From the NCBI GenBank assembly GCA_009602735.1, contig WELA01009603.1, forward strand, positions 1-46,962: a stretch of DNA of 46,962 nucleotides, read 5' to 3'. Below are positions 29,330 to 40,430 of the stretch, in pieces. This stretch comes from Mesotaenium endlicherianum (lineage: Eukaryota; Streptophyta; Zygnematophyceae; Zygnematales; Mesotaeniaceae). The translations under genes were made by a program, and so were the position numbers. A model generated the notes under the pieces. It made no database searches. It had not been told where the DNA came from and worked only from the letters and a program-made list of their open reading frames with translations. How positions within the stretch are numbered: the stretch's first letter is position 1; each line of letters starts with the position of its first letter.

Positions 29330-29545
29330 ATATTCTAGTAATGTCGATGCATGTAAATTGTACGGGTTTGTCATGACAAGGCCTTTCATCCTACATCATT
29401 TGTGAGCAGTTTCTTGCTAGTCAAAATGTCAAGTAATTTTCCTAAGCTTTCTTAGTGGAACGCCGCTGCACTCTTTGGTAAGATTGCAACAATTTCTTTT
29501 CCTCGTGAGTCACTACGCTTCCACTAGGGCACTCAGCCCCTTTCA
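29330..29545 (+). repeat. Family 2 LTR fragment in integrase (copy 2)
   Basis: Duplicate of 24448-24663 at offset 4882. Confidence 0.8.
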
Positions 29546-30147
29546 TTGGCCATCTGCTCCATGAACGCTTGTGTAGTAGGAACTTGAGTCTCTTTGGCCT
29601 TCTCGAGCAAGATCCTCCCTGGATGATATACTTCTCTTCCATAAACCATAGTGAATGGCGACTGCTTGGTCGATCCTTGCATGCTATTGTTGTAGGCAAA
29701 CTCCGACCCTGGCAGCTTCTTGTCCCACTTTGACGGGTCTTCCATAGTAAAACTCCTGAGCACCTCTTGCACAGTTTTGTTGAGCCTCTCACTCTGCCCG
29801 TCTGTCTGAGGATGATAGGAAGTACTCATGCTCAGCTTAGTCCCCATCGAAGTAAATAGAGACCGCCAAAAGTTGCTTGTAAATCGTGGATTCGGATCTG
29901 AAACAATCACCTTTGGCAACCCATGTAGCCTGAAAATATGATCAAAGAATAGCCGTGCCACATTTGCTGCCGTACAAGTCTCCTTCATGGGAATGAACTG
30001 AGCCATCTTGCTGAGCCCATCACACACAACCCAAACTGCATTGTGCCCTTTGCCACTCACTGGTAAAGATATGATGAAGTCCATAGCAATCTGCTCTTAA
30101 GGATACTCTAGAATAGGCAAGGGTTGCAAAGTACCTCCTTCCTTTTG
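29546..30147 (-). pseudogene. Integrase core of family 2 (copy 2)
   Basis: Duplicate of 24664-25265, with the DDE residues intact and the same interruptions. Confidence 0.88.
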
Positions 30148-30182
30148 ATTTTGCGTCTTGTTCCGCTAGCACGCATCGCGAC

Positions 30183-31696
30183 TCCTGATCCACTCCTCGA
30201 TGTCCTTGCCCATATTTTTCCAATAGTACCTTCGCTTCAGCACGCTTGCTGTCTTCTCGCTTCCAAAGTGTCCAACATATAAGCAGTCATGATGCTCCGC
30301 AAGTAGTAAGTCTCGTAGCTCCTTGATGTCAGGTATCACCACTCTCTTGGAATCACCATATCACCATATACCGTCCCTCTTCTGCAAACTTGAGTTGGAC
30401 TCAGCTGCTCCACCATCAACAAACTTTGGGTCCTCCTCACAACCTCTCTTGAGCTTCTCCTTGAAGTCCATATTTTCCTTGATGACTGATACAGCAGCAA
30501 GGTCACACCTCCTGGATAAAGCATCTGCAGAGTTGATCTTCCCTGGTAAGTACTCAGTCTTGTGGTCGAACTGTTGCAGAAACACCATCCACCTTGCGTA
30601 AATGGAGTTACTGTTGGCTTTGTCATAAGCTTTTCCAAGCTCTAGTGGTCCGTCTTCATAAACACCTTCCGGCCATCCACATAACATTGCCAAATCCTCA
30701 AAGCTTGGATGATAGCCAACACCTCCCGCTCGTGTGCTGCATAGTTATGCTCAGCAGGACTCAACTTCCAGCTCTCATATGCCACAGGTTGCAATCTTTT
30801 GCCATGGTCCCGGAGAAGAATGGCTCCCACTGCAAAGTTTGATGCGTCCGTGATGATGGTGAATAGAAGCTCTGAACTACCTATTGCCAACACAGGTGCT
30901 TGCGTCAATAACTCCTTGATCTTCTCGAAGGCTTGCTGCTCCTTGTCACCCCATAGCCAATCCTGATCCACTCCTCGATGTCCTTGTCCATATTTTTCCA
31001 ATAGTACCTTCGCTTCAGCACGCTTGCTGTCTTCTCGCTTCCAAAGTGTCCAGCATATAAGCAGTCATGATGCTCCGCAAGTAGTAAGTCTCGTAGCTCC
31101 TTGATGTCAGATATCACCACTCTCTTGGAATCACCATATCACCATATACCGTCCCTCTTCTGCAAACTTGAGTTGGACTCAGCTGCTCCACCATCAACAA
31201 ACTTTGGGTCCTCCTCACAACCTCTCTTGAGCTTCTCCTTGAAGTCCATATTTTCCTTGATGACTGATACAGCAGCAAGGTCACACCTCCTGGATAAAGC
31301 ATCTGCAGAGTTGATCTTCCCTGGTAAGTACTCAGTCTTGTGGTCGAACTGTTGCAGAAACACCATCCACCTTGCTTAAATGGAGTTACTGTTGGCTTCG
31401 TCATAAACTTTTCCAAGCTCTAGTGGTCCGTCTTCATAAACACCTTCCGGCCATCCACATAACATCGCCAAATCCTCAAAGCTTGGATGATAGCCAACAT
31501 CTCCCGCTCATGTGCTGCATAGTTATGCTCAGCAGGACTCAACTTCCAGCTCTCATATGCCACAGGTTGCAATCTTTTGCCATGGTCCCGGAGAAGAATG
31601 GCTCCCACTGCAAAGTTTGATGCGTCCGTGATGATGGTGAATAGAAGCTCGAAACTACCTATTGCGAACACAGGTGCCTGTGTCAAGAATTCCTTG
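30183..31696 (-). pseudogene. Duplicated RNase H and integrase finger of family 2 (copy 2)
   Basis: Duplicate of 25301-26814, containing units a (30183-30918) and b (30961-31696) with the same 778-bp offset. Confidence 0.82.
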
Positions 31697-31733
31697 GCAA
31701 ATCCTTCAATGAAGCGTCAATAATAAATCGCCA

Positions 31734-33155
31734 TTAGAATTGATGGATATCAGCAGGTACCGGCCAATCTCTGACTGCTTGCACCTTCTTCTGCTCCACC
31801 TTGACTCTTTCAACTCCCGCTATATGTCCAAGAAACTCGACCATTTTGAGACAGAATTCGCACTTGCTCATCTTCCCGCGCAGCTTCTGATCTCTCAAGA
31901 TCTCCAACACCTTTTTCGGATGTTCCACATGTTCCTCCAAGGTCTTCGAATAGATCAAGATGTCGTCCAAAAAAAGCACCAGCAACTGGTCCAAGTAGGG
32001 TCTGAAGATACTATTCATGAGTCCCATGAATGTAAAAGGAGCACTAGTAAACCCGAAAGGCATGACTGTGAACTTGAATAAACCATAGCGAGTGCTGAAA
32101 GCAGTCTTCTGAACGTCTCCTTCCGCAATTCGTACCTGGTGATAGCCACTCCTCAAGTGTATCTTGGAGAAATACTTCGCCCCAACAAGCCTGTCAATCA
32201 ACACGTCCACTCGTGGAAGTGGGTACCTGTTCTTGATGGTGACGTTGTTGAGAGCCCGGTAGCCGACAAACATCCTCATAGTCCCATCCCTCTTCTTCAC
32301 ACATAAGACTGGCGCTGCAAATGGAGACTCGCTGGGTCGGATGAATCCCTTCTCCAATAACTCTGTCAGCTGCTTCTTCAACTCATCCAACTCCGCAAAC
32401 GATTGTCGATAGGCGGGTCTCACTGGTGGCTTGCTCCCTGGTTCCAAATCGATCTTGTGCTCCATAGCTCTCTGTGGAGGTAATCTTGCAGGTAGCTCCT
32501 CAGGGAAAACGCACTTGAACTCCTCCATCAGCGCCTTAATTTGGGCAGGCATCTCAGCTGGCTTCTTCTCTTGAGCAGTTGGGCTCTGCTCCTTCTGAGC
32601 AAGGGGATCAGACACCACTACTTGCTCCTCCGACGATGTACATTCGCCGAGGCTGTTACGATTCATGCTTGCTCCATCTGATGACCTGGCCAGGGCCACC
32701 GAAACAAGGTACATCTCCTTCACCTGATTCGTCCTGCACAGCTTCTTAACTTGCAAGCTCGTCAGAAGACAATTACTTGTGGTCGTATCTACCTCCACCT
32801 GTTTCGCTGTCTTCATTTGACCATCACGCCCTTGGACCTTCACTTGTCCTGTGCTCCGGTGCACTTGAGGGTTGGCTTTCCTCAGCCATGGTCGGCCCAA
32901 TATCACCTCATGGTGATCCAACTCTGCCTGCTCCATAACTTCCTTACTTTGGTGCCCTGCTACTTGTACGTGAATAGCTTTCGTAGGTACACCACACTTG
33001 AGTCTCTGCCCATTCGCCAAAATTGCCTCCTTAGGCTCATAATGCTTTTGCACGGGAATTCGCCACTCCTTCACAAGCTTCTTGTGCACAAAATTTGCAC
33101 TTGCGCCACTGTCGATCATACACTTCACCTTGTTGCCGTTGACTACTCCTTCCAC
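31734..33155 (-). pseudogene. Protease and RT of family 2 (copy 2)
   Basis: Duplicate of 26852-28273 with the same His for Asp in KIHLRSG. Confidence 0.9.
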
Positions 33156-33245
33156 AATGATAGGCTTGGCAACGTCTTGTCCTTTGCTTCTCGGCAGGCT
33201 CCTTCTGAGTTTCCGTCTTCACGCCAGTAGACACCCCAGAACGAC

Positions 33246-34229
33246 TTACTGGCGTCCTCCTTTTTCCTGTTGTTGAGGTTGCTTCGCCTCGACACGACAG
33301 TCTGGAGCCAGATGTCCAAGCTTGCCGCAATCATAGCAGGGTCCTCTCGGCTTGTAATTCTGTTGCCTGCACTGTGTCTGGACAAGTCCCAACTCCATAG
33401 GTACTGGACCTTGACCACTTGTGCTTGGCGCTTGAGAACCAAACTGTCGATGTCCTCCAAAGTTGTGGCTGCCCCACTGCCTCTGACTATACTTCATAGC
33501 GTCGACCATTGTTGCCAATGCCATCATTTCTCCAAGACTGGTAGTGTCCTTGAGGGCCACTTCCCTGGCCACAGTTGGCTTGAGTCCCCTCTTGAACTTG
33601 TCCATCATCTCTGACTCGTGCATAGATGGACATTGAAGCACCAGCTCAATGAAGCGCGATACATACTCCTGAAAGCTTCCTCGTTGACGTAGGCGCACCA
33701 ATGGATCTCGAGCAGTAGCCTCGGGTGCAATAGATTGAAATTGCCTCTTCAAGCCTTCAAGTAGCTGATCAACAATAGCAGGGACTCTAGACAGCTGCTC
33801 CTCTTGCTCATACCAAGCTTTAGCAATCTTCTGCAGCAAACTTATGACAAAGGCGACTTGCTTGTCGGGCGTGAGCGCAGAATCCTCCATAAACTTCTTC
33901 ACTCCAGAAATCCATTGACAAACAGGCCGCGATCCACGCTCTCGAATGTACACTTCAGGCTTAGGCGCACGCACTCCCAATCCGCGTGGAATAAGTGGTT
34001 GCACCACTGGGTTAACATGGATTGGTGGTACAGTAGGTGCAGGTGCCAAACTCGTCAAAGCGGCGTTTCCAACAACAACTCGCACCATTCTCTCCACCTC
34101 CGCGCGCATATATTGTTGAAATTGGGCGTAGACTTCTCCTCCAATTGCATTCGCCATTTGCCTTAGCATTGCCTGCATCTCTTGTTGCTCTCTGGTCATT
34201 GTTGGTGCTGCCTGCTGCCCCGCGCGCAC
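33246..34229 (-). CDS. Gag of family 2 gypsy element
   Basis: 327 codons. The N-terminal part is Gln/Met-rich, then comes a capsid-like region (AKAWYEQEEQLSRVPAI, then LKRQFQSI, then SFQEYVSRFIELVLQCP) and one CCHC knuckle (CYDCGKLGHLAPDC). The start shown is close to the primer binding site at 34301-34311, as expected. It has no internal stop. Pol begins about 90 bp downstream in the same direction, in another frame. No slippery site was identified here. Confidence 0.85.
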   Translation of the reverse strand: MRAGQQAAPTMTREQQEMQAMLRQMANAIGGEVYAQFQQYMRAEVERMVRVVVGNAALTSLAPAPTVPPIHVNPVVQPLIPRGLGVRAPKPEVYIRERGSRPVCQWISGVKKFMEDSALTPDKQVAFVISLLQKIAKAWYEQEEQLSRVPAIVDQLLEGLKRQFQSIAPEATARDPLVRLRQRGSFQEYVSRFIELVLQCPSMHESEMMDKFKRGLKPTVAREVALKDTTSLGEMMALATMVDAMKYSQRQWGSHNFGGHRQFGSQAPSTSGQGPVPMELGLVQTQCRQQNYKPRGPCYDCGKLGHLAPDCRVEAKQPQQQEKGGRQ

Positions 34230-34300
34230 AACATGCTCGACATGTTCGCCTCCTCCACCTGCCGGCTACGACTCCATAATATAATATGCAAACTAGCCCT

Positions 34301-34312
34301 GCTCCGATACCT
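34301..34312 (-). promoter_or_regulatory. Primer binding site of family 2
   Basis: On the minus strand GGTATCGGAGC follows the LTR end (CCTTTCA) after three bases. It is the same initiator-Met-like site as in family 1, including the G at the eighth position. Confidence 0.7.
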
Positions 34313-34314
34313 GA

Positions 34315-34646
34315 TGAAAGGGGCAGAGTGCTCTAGTGGAAGCGTAGTGACTCACGAGGAAAAGAACTTGTTGCAATCATACTAAAGAGTGCAGCGGCAT
34401 GTCACTAAGAAAACTTAGAAAAATAACTCAATATTTTGAGTAGCAAGAAAGTACTGACAAATGGACTAGGATGAAAGGCCTAAAAATTTACAGAAGTGAA
34501 AATTGATAAAAAATAAAGTAGGTATGCCTATTTATAACTTTCAAACCAAACTCCTCCTCTCTAAACGGGAGGGTTGCTTAGGAAAAGTATTTGTCAAATT
34601 TTCCCTTCCATAATATCTGTGAGTAGGCCAAATCAGTCTCATCCGA
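34315..34646 (-). repeat. Partial 5' LTR of family 2 minus-strand element
   Basis: Begins TGAAAGGGGC on the plus strand and matches the reverse complement of about 38890-39233. Only about 330 of 719 bp remain. It breaks at 34646/34647, where the plus-strand gag of the second arm begins. Confidence 0.85.
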
Positions 34647-35090
34647 CGTGGGAGCTTTCAGGAGTATGTATTGCGCTTCTTTTAGCTGGTGCTTCAATGT
34701 CCATCCATGCACAAGTCGGAGATGATGGACAAGTTCAAGAGGGGACTCAAGCCAACTGTGGCCAAGGAAGTGGCGCTTAAGGACCCTACCAGTCTTGAAG
34801 AAATGATGGCATTGATGACAAGGATCGACGCTGTGGAATATAGTCAAAGGCAGGGGCGCAACCACAATTTTGGAGGACATCGACACTTTGGGTCTCGAAC
34901 GCTGAGTACGAGTGGACAAGGCCCAGTACCTATGGAGTAAGAACTTGTTCAGAATCAGCGCAGGCAGCAGAATTTCAAGACGAGAGGACCCTGCTATGAT
35001 TGTGGCAAGCTTGGGCATCTGGCTTGAGATTGTTGTGTGAAGGCGAAGCAACCTCAGCAACAGGAAAAAGGAGGATGCCAGTTAGTCGTT
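34647..35090 (+). pseudogene. Truncated gag of family 2 plus-strand relic
   Basis: Starts in mid-gag at the junction with the LTR fragment. It encodes MHKSEMMDKFKRGLKPTVAK, similar to the minus-strand gag, and a zinc knuckle CYDCGKLGHLA followed by a stop in place of Pro. Several further stops are present. Confidence 0.82.
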
Positions 35091-35188
35091 CTGGGGTGTC
35101 TATTGGCGTGAAGATGAGAACTCACAAGGAGGTTATTCCCAGGAGCCTGCTGTGAACTGAAAGACAAAACGTTGACAAGCCTATCATC

Positions 35189-35880
35189 GTGGAAGGAGTA
35201 GTCAACGGCAACAAGGCAAAGTGTAAGGTCGACAATGGCGCGAGTGCAAACTTTGTGCACAAGAAGCTGGTGAAGGAGTGGCGAATTCCTGTGCGAAAGC
35301 ATTATGAGCCTAAGGAGGCCATTTTGGCAAATGGGCAGAGACTCAAGTGTGGTGCACCTACTGAAGCTATTCACGTGGAAGTAGGGGGGCACCGGAGTAA
35401 GGAAGTTATGGTGCAGACAGACTTGGGTCACCACGAGGTGATATTGGGCCGACCATGGCTGAGGAAAGCTAACCCTCAAGTGCAATGGAGCACGGGACAA
35501 GTGAAGGTTCAAGGGCGTTATGGTCGAATGGAGTCAGCGAAACAGGTGGGGGTAGATACGACCACAAGTAACTATCTCTGTCGAGCTTGCATGTTAAGAA
35601 GCTATGCAGGACGAATCAGGTGAAGGAGATGTACCTTGTTTTGGTGGCCCTGGCCAGGTCATCAGATGGAGCAAGCCTGAATCCTAACAGCCTGGGCGAA
35701 TGTACATCGCCGGAGGAGCAAGTAGTGGTGTCTGATCCCCTTGCTCAGAAGGAGCAGAGCCCAACTGCTCAAGAGAAGAAGCGTGCTGAGATGCCTGCCC
35801 AAATTAAGGCGCTGTTGGAGGAGTTCAAGTGCTTACTTCCTGAGGAACTACCTGCAGGATGACCTCCACAGAGAGCTATG
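35189..35880 (+). pseudogene. Protease region of family 2 plus-strand relic
   Basis: KVDNGASANFVHKKL shows the protease active site with Asn in place of Ser/Thr after the catalytic Asp. Then GRPWLRKANPQVQWSTG. The frame is broken near 35580 and again at about 35860 (stop in LPAG), compared with the minus-strand copy. Confidence 0.82.
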
Positions 35881-35952
35881 GAGCACAAGATCAAGTTGGA
35901 ACCAGGGAGCAAGCCACCAGTGAGACCTGCCTATTGACAATCATTCGCGGAG

Positions 35953-36690
35953 TTGGATGAGTTGAAGAAGCAGCTGACAGAGTTATTGGAGAACGGAATT
36001 CATGAGTCTCCATTTACAGCTCCAGTCTTATTTGTAAAGAAGAAGGATGGAACTATGTGGATGTGTGTCGACCATCGAGCACTTAACAAGATCACCATCA
36101 AGAACAGGTACCCACTTCCACGAGTGGACGAGTTGATTGACAGGCTTGTCGGGCCAAAGTATTTCTCAAAGACCGATTTGAGGAGTGGCTATCACCAGGT
36201 ACAGATTGCGAAAGGAGGCGTTCAGAAGACTGCTTTCAGGACTCGCTATGGTTTATTCGAGTTCACAGTCATGCCTTTCGGGTTTACTAATTCGCCTGCT
36301 ACATTCATGGGACTCATGTATAGAATCTTCAGACCCTACTTGGACCAGATTGTGGTGGTGTTTTTGGACAACATCTTGATCTATTTGAAGACCTTGGAGG
36401 AACATGTGGAGCATCTGTTGAAGGTGTTGGAGGTCTTGAGAGATCAGAAGCTGCGCGGGAAGATGAGCAAGTGCGACTTCTGTCTCAAGGAGGTCGAGTT
36501 ACTTGGACATATAGTGGGAGCTGAAGGAGTCAAGGTGGAGCAGAAGAAGGTGCAAGCAGTCAAAGATTGGCCGGTATCTGCTGATATTCATCAATTCACG
36601 AGCTTCCTCGTCATGGCGAATTATTAACGACGATTCATTGATGAATTTGCCAAGGCGTGTGCACCGCTCACGGACATGTTGAAGAAGCAG
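35953..36690 (+). pseudogene. RT of family 2 plus-strand relic
   Basis: RT blocks [60 protein letters not shown] and [10 protein letters not shown]. The first catalytic Asp is intact, but the second box has Asn for its second Asp. RNase H and the integrase finger are deleted: the RT end (MANY, stop, RRFIDEFAK) joins integrase sequence near 36690. Confidence 0.85.
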
Positions 36691-37332
36691 GAGAAGTCGC
36701 AATGCGTGCTAGCGGAACAAGACGCAAAATCAAAAGGAAGGAGGTACTTTGCAACCCCTGCCTATTCTAGAGTATCCTTAAGAGCAGATTGCTATGGACT
36801 TCATCATATCTTTACCAGTGAGTGGCGAAGGGCACAATGCAGTTTGGGTTGTGTGTGATGGGCTCAGCAAGATGGCTCAGTTCATTCCCATGAAGGAGAC
36901 TTGTACGGCAGCAAATGTGGCACGGCTATTCTTTGATCATATTTTCAGGCTACATGGGTTGCCAAAGGTGATTGTTTCAGATCCGAATCCACGATTTACA
37001 AGCAACTTTTGGCGGTCTCTATTTACTTCGATGGGGACTAAGCTGAGCATGAGTACTTCCTATCATCCTCAGACAGACGGGCAGAGTGAGAGGCTCAACA
37101 AAATTGTGCAAGAGGTGCTCAGGAGTTTCACTATGGAAGACCCGTCAAAGTGGGACAAGAAGCTGCCAGGGTTGGAGTTTGCCTACAACAATAGCATGCA
37201 AGGATCGACCAAGCAGTCGCCATTCACTATGGTTTATGGAAGAGAAGTATATCATCCAGGGAGGATCTTGCTCGAGAAGGCCAAAGAGACTCAAGTTCCT
37301 ACTACACAAGCGTTCATGGAGCAGATGGCCAA
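36691..37332 (+). pseudogene. Integrase core of family 2 plus-strand relic
   Basis: Nearly identical to the minus-strand integrase (I count three amino acid differences over 180), unlike the more diverged gag and RT of the same relic. DDE residues are present. Interrupted after QMA by the solo LTR at 37333. Confidence 0.88.
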
Positions 37333-37891
37333 TGAAAGGGGCTGAGTGCCATAGTAGAAGCGTAGTGACTCACGAGGAAAAGAACTAGTTGCAATCTTCC
37401 TAAAGAGTGCAGCGGCGTTCCACTAAGAAAGCTTAGGAAAATTACTTGACATTTTGACTAGCAAGAAACTGCTCACAAATGAGGTAGGATGAAAGGCCTT
37501 GTCATGACAAACCCGTAGAATTTACATGCATCGACATTACTAGAATATTCTATCTTAGGCGCGCTAGGATAAACCGAAACTTCTAGGTAAATCGACCTAG
37601 TCGGCACTCCGCGTCGGTTGAACTTACGTGAAGGTTCGAGTTTACTCTAACGGGCCAGATCGCTCCACGCTGTCGGTCAATCCGACGGTCGCGTTCACCG
37701 CCAATTAAGGACAGTCGTTAACCGACCTAAAAACTAATTAAACTTCGGAAATCCATAACTCTTTCAATACTTGACCAAATTCAATGAACTTTATACCAAA
37801 ATGACCACAAAAATGCACTCTACGCTTCTATGCAATCAAAACATACTTTCATGGAACTCAAAAATGCACTTTATAAACCTATGACCTTACA
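37333..37891 (-). repeat. Solo LTR of family 2 inside integrase
   Basis: 559 bp from TGAAAGGGGC to CCTTACA, the reverse complement of the family 2 LTR with internal deletions. It is flanked by the 5-bp duplication GCCAA (37328-37332 and 37892-37896). It is the complete form of the insertion also seen at 24448-24663. Confidence 0.88.
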
Positions 37892-38451
37892 GCCAAGACT
37901 TGGGACATGGCGAAGACGTGTATTCGGATGGCACGGCCAAGACTTGAGACATGGCGAAGACGTGTATTCGGAAGGCACAAGAACAGCAGGTCAAGCATGC
38001 CAACAACCACAGGAGGGAAGTGACATTCCATGTGGGCAACAAAGTACTCTTGTCAACAAAGAATCTACCTCTCACGGGCAAGAGGAAACTGCGAGCACGA
38101 TCTACAGAACCATTTTTGGTGCTCAAGCAGGTGAATCCAGTAGCCTAGAAGTTGGAACTTCCATCATATTGGGGTATACATGATGTGTTCTACGTCAGTT
38201 ACCTGCGGCCAAACGTTGACCCAAATGAAGGACATCCAAGACGGCTACCTACACTGCCACCACCGGTCGACAACGATGATGTATTGGAGTATGAAGTGGA
38301 GGCGATTGTCGGCAATCGACGAGTAAAGCAAGGTCAGCGGTTGACGAGTAAAGCGAGGTCAGCGATCAGTTCAAGAGTTCCTGGTCAAGTGGGAAGGTTA
38401 CCATGCAAACGACAACACTTGGGAGCCGCAGGCCAACTTGACTCATTGTAA
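37892..38451 (+). pseudogene. Integrase C-terminus and chromodomain of family 2 relic
   Basis: After a 44-bp tandem duplication (37892-37935 and 37936-37979) the frame reads CIRKAQEQQVKHANNHRR, VTFHVGNKVLLSTKNLPL and VSYLRPNVDPNEGH. A chromodomain follows: VLEYEVEAIVGNRRVKQGQ near 38280-38330, a 24-bp duplication that breaks it (38318-38366), then LVKWEGYHANDNTWEPQ in another frame near 38375-38430. A stop in VNPVA-stop-KLELPS is also present. Confidence 0.82.
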
Positions 38452-38500
38452 AAGTAAGTTGAGATGTTATCTCCAGAATGCGTCGAGGACGTCGCATCTT

Positions 38501-38511
38501 GAGGAGGGGGA
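38501..38511 (+). promoter_or_regulatory. Polypurine tract of family 2 relic
   Basis: GAGGAGGGGGA three bases before the 3' LTR at 38515. Confidence 0.75.
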
Positions 38512-38514
38512 TAA

Positions 38515-39233
38515 TGAAAGGTCATAGGTTTTTGGAGTGCAATTTTGAGTTTCTTGAAAGTATATTTTGGTTGCTCAAAACTTTAGAGTTCTTTTTTGTT
38601 GTCAATGTAATATATAATTCATCAAATTTGGTTTACTACTGAAAGAGTTCTGACTTTCCAAATTTTGATTAGTTTTGAGGTTGGTTGACGACTGTCCTTA
38701 ATTTGTGGTGAGCGCAACCGTCGGCTTGACCGACAGCGCCGAGCGATCTGGGCCGTAAGAGTGAATTCGAACCTTCACGTAATTTCGGCTGACGAGGAGT
38801 GCCGACCAGGTCGATTTACTTAGAAGTTCCGAATTAGCCTAGCGCGTCTAATTTAGTATATTCTAGATATTTCGATGCATGCATGTGGACGTCAAATCGA
38901 CCCGACACGTCGGATGAGACTGATCTCGCCTACTCACGAATATTTCAAAAGGGACGATTTGACAAACACTTGGGAAAACCTGTTGCTAAGCGACCCTCCC
39001 GTCTAGAGAGGAGGACTTAGGCTTGAAAACTATAAATAGGCATAATCACTTCATGTCTTATCCGTTTTCACTTCTTTAAATTTCATTTTGTGAGGACTTT
39101 CTTCCTACTCCAAATGTTGAGTAATTTTCCTAAGCTTTCTTAGTGACATGCCGCTGCACTCTTTAGTATGATTGGAACTACTTCTTTTCCTCGTGAGTCA
39201 CTACGCTTCCACTGAGGCACTCTGCCCCTTTCA
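38515..39233 (+). repeat. 3' LTR of family 2 plus-strand relic
   Basis: 719 bp from TGAAAGG to CCTTTCA, with matching terminal inverted heptamers. It contains TATAAATAGG near 39030, a likely TATA region. It abuts the truncated gag of family 1 copy D at 39234. Confidence 0.85.
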
Positions 39234-40070
39234 TCTATGATCTTCAAGAAGGCCGTGGAGTCTCGGGAGTCCACTTCCACCTTGGGCTTGAGACCAAAGA
39301 TTTAGCGACCAATTTTCTCCTCGAAAGACATGTTGGGGATCTCCAGAATGAGGTAATGAAATCTGGATGTATACTCTTGCAAGTACGTTGTGTGCTAGAG
39401 ATGGTGGAGTTTTCCTTTTACAATCTTCTCCGCCTTGATGGGCATGAATCGCTTCTGGAGGGCTTCACAGACATTTGCCCATCTTGCATATGATGGTGGG
39501 AGCTCTTGGTTGGGCACGGGGTGCGGCACAGCTTGATATACAATCGCTTGATAGCTACGCCACCACGATGTTGCTGCGCCTTTAAGCAAGGTAACGGCAA
39601 AGGGGACGTAGTCCCCCTCGGGTACTTCAAGAAATGCGAGGTACGTCTCCAATTGATAGAGCCACAAATTTAGTTTGGCTCCTATTCCGGGATTGAAATT
39701 GACGGGTTTGCCGAGCTTGATGAGCCTCCTTGCTCTTATAGGCTCTAGTGAATGCGCAAGAGCCTGGGCTGGAATTTGAGCGTTGCTTGCAATAGGGGCA
39801 ATTATGGCAGCCATAGCTTCTCTTGACGCTTGTACGGTTGCGACATAGGTGGTCAAGCCCACTTGGTTGTGATTAGCCAATAGGAAAGCTACCCACTCAT
39901 TTACGAGAACTCCATGCGGTGGGGTCAACCTTGCCACAGCGGCTGCCACAAGATCTGATGGTGCTCCTCATTGTGGTGGCAAATTTCATTAATTGGGCTC
40001 CCATCAACGCAGGAGGAGGGTCTCTTGAACATGAAGTGCTTCCTTCAAAAGCTTGTTGTTAATCGTGAGG
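39234..40070 (-). pseudogene. Truncated gag of family 1 copy D
   Basis: The frame 39949-39395 matches family 1 Gag: [52 protein letters not shown]. Upstream, toward 40070, is a degraded N-terminus. Downstream it continues with stops to 39234 and is cut by the family 2 LTR. It is more diverged than copies A and B, so older. Confidence 0.85.
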
Positions 40071-40099
40071 ATTGGCTATCTTCTTGTGCTACCAAAGTG

Positions 40100-40430
40100 C
40101 TTTTCTCCGATACCACAAGAGTAAAACATATAGATGAAGTATTTTAGTAAAGTATAATACTTTATCTACTTGCAACTAGAATCTTTGAACGTAAGTAGTA
40201 GCTTCTTGGAAGAGAGATGGTTACTTGAACGTTGCAATATTTCTCAAACTTGGCTAAAACAAAAGTGATTCTTGAATGTCCTTTTCACGTCTTAGCTCTT
40301 GTTTGTATCCTTGCTACACAAGTAATCTCTACGATGGTGAAGATTGATGTGTTGGCGTCCAACACATCCCAAAACTTGCCAAAGCCCACATGTGAGGAGG
40401 ACCACCGACACATTGACTAGGTCAACAGCA
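40100..40430 (-). repeat. Degenerate 5' LTR of family 1 copy D
   Basis: Shares ordered words with the family 1 LTR in reverse: TACTTTATCTA, TAGCTCTTGTTT, AACACATCCCAAAACTTGCC. It lies just upstream of the minus-strand gag, as a 5' LTR should. It is clearly older than the copy A LTRs. Confidence 0.75.

Larger units (their letters stand above)
28943..33824. repeat. 4882-bp tandem duplication, copy 2
   Basis: Second copy. Beyond 33824 the family 2 gag continues normally, whereas copy 1 stops in mid-gag at 28942. That pattern suggests two overlapping contigs laid end to end. Confidence 0.92.

Noticed and set aside
24061..33824. Two independent family 2 insertions in tandem
   Set aside because: Near-perfect identity including flanking GC-rich sequence, no LTR or target duplication at the join, and an N exactly at the boundary point to one locus counted twice.
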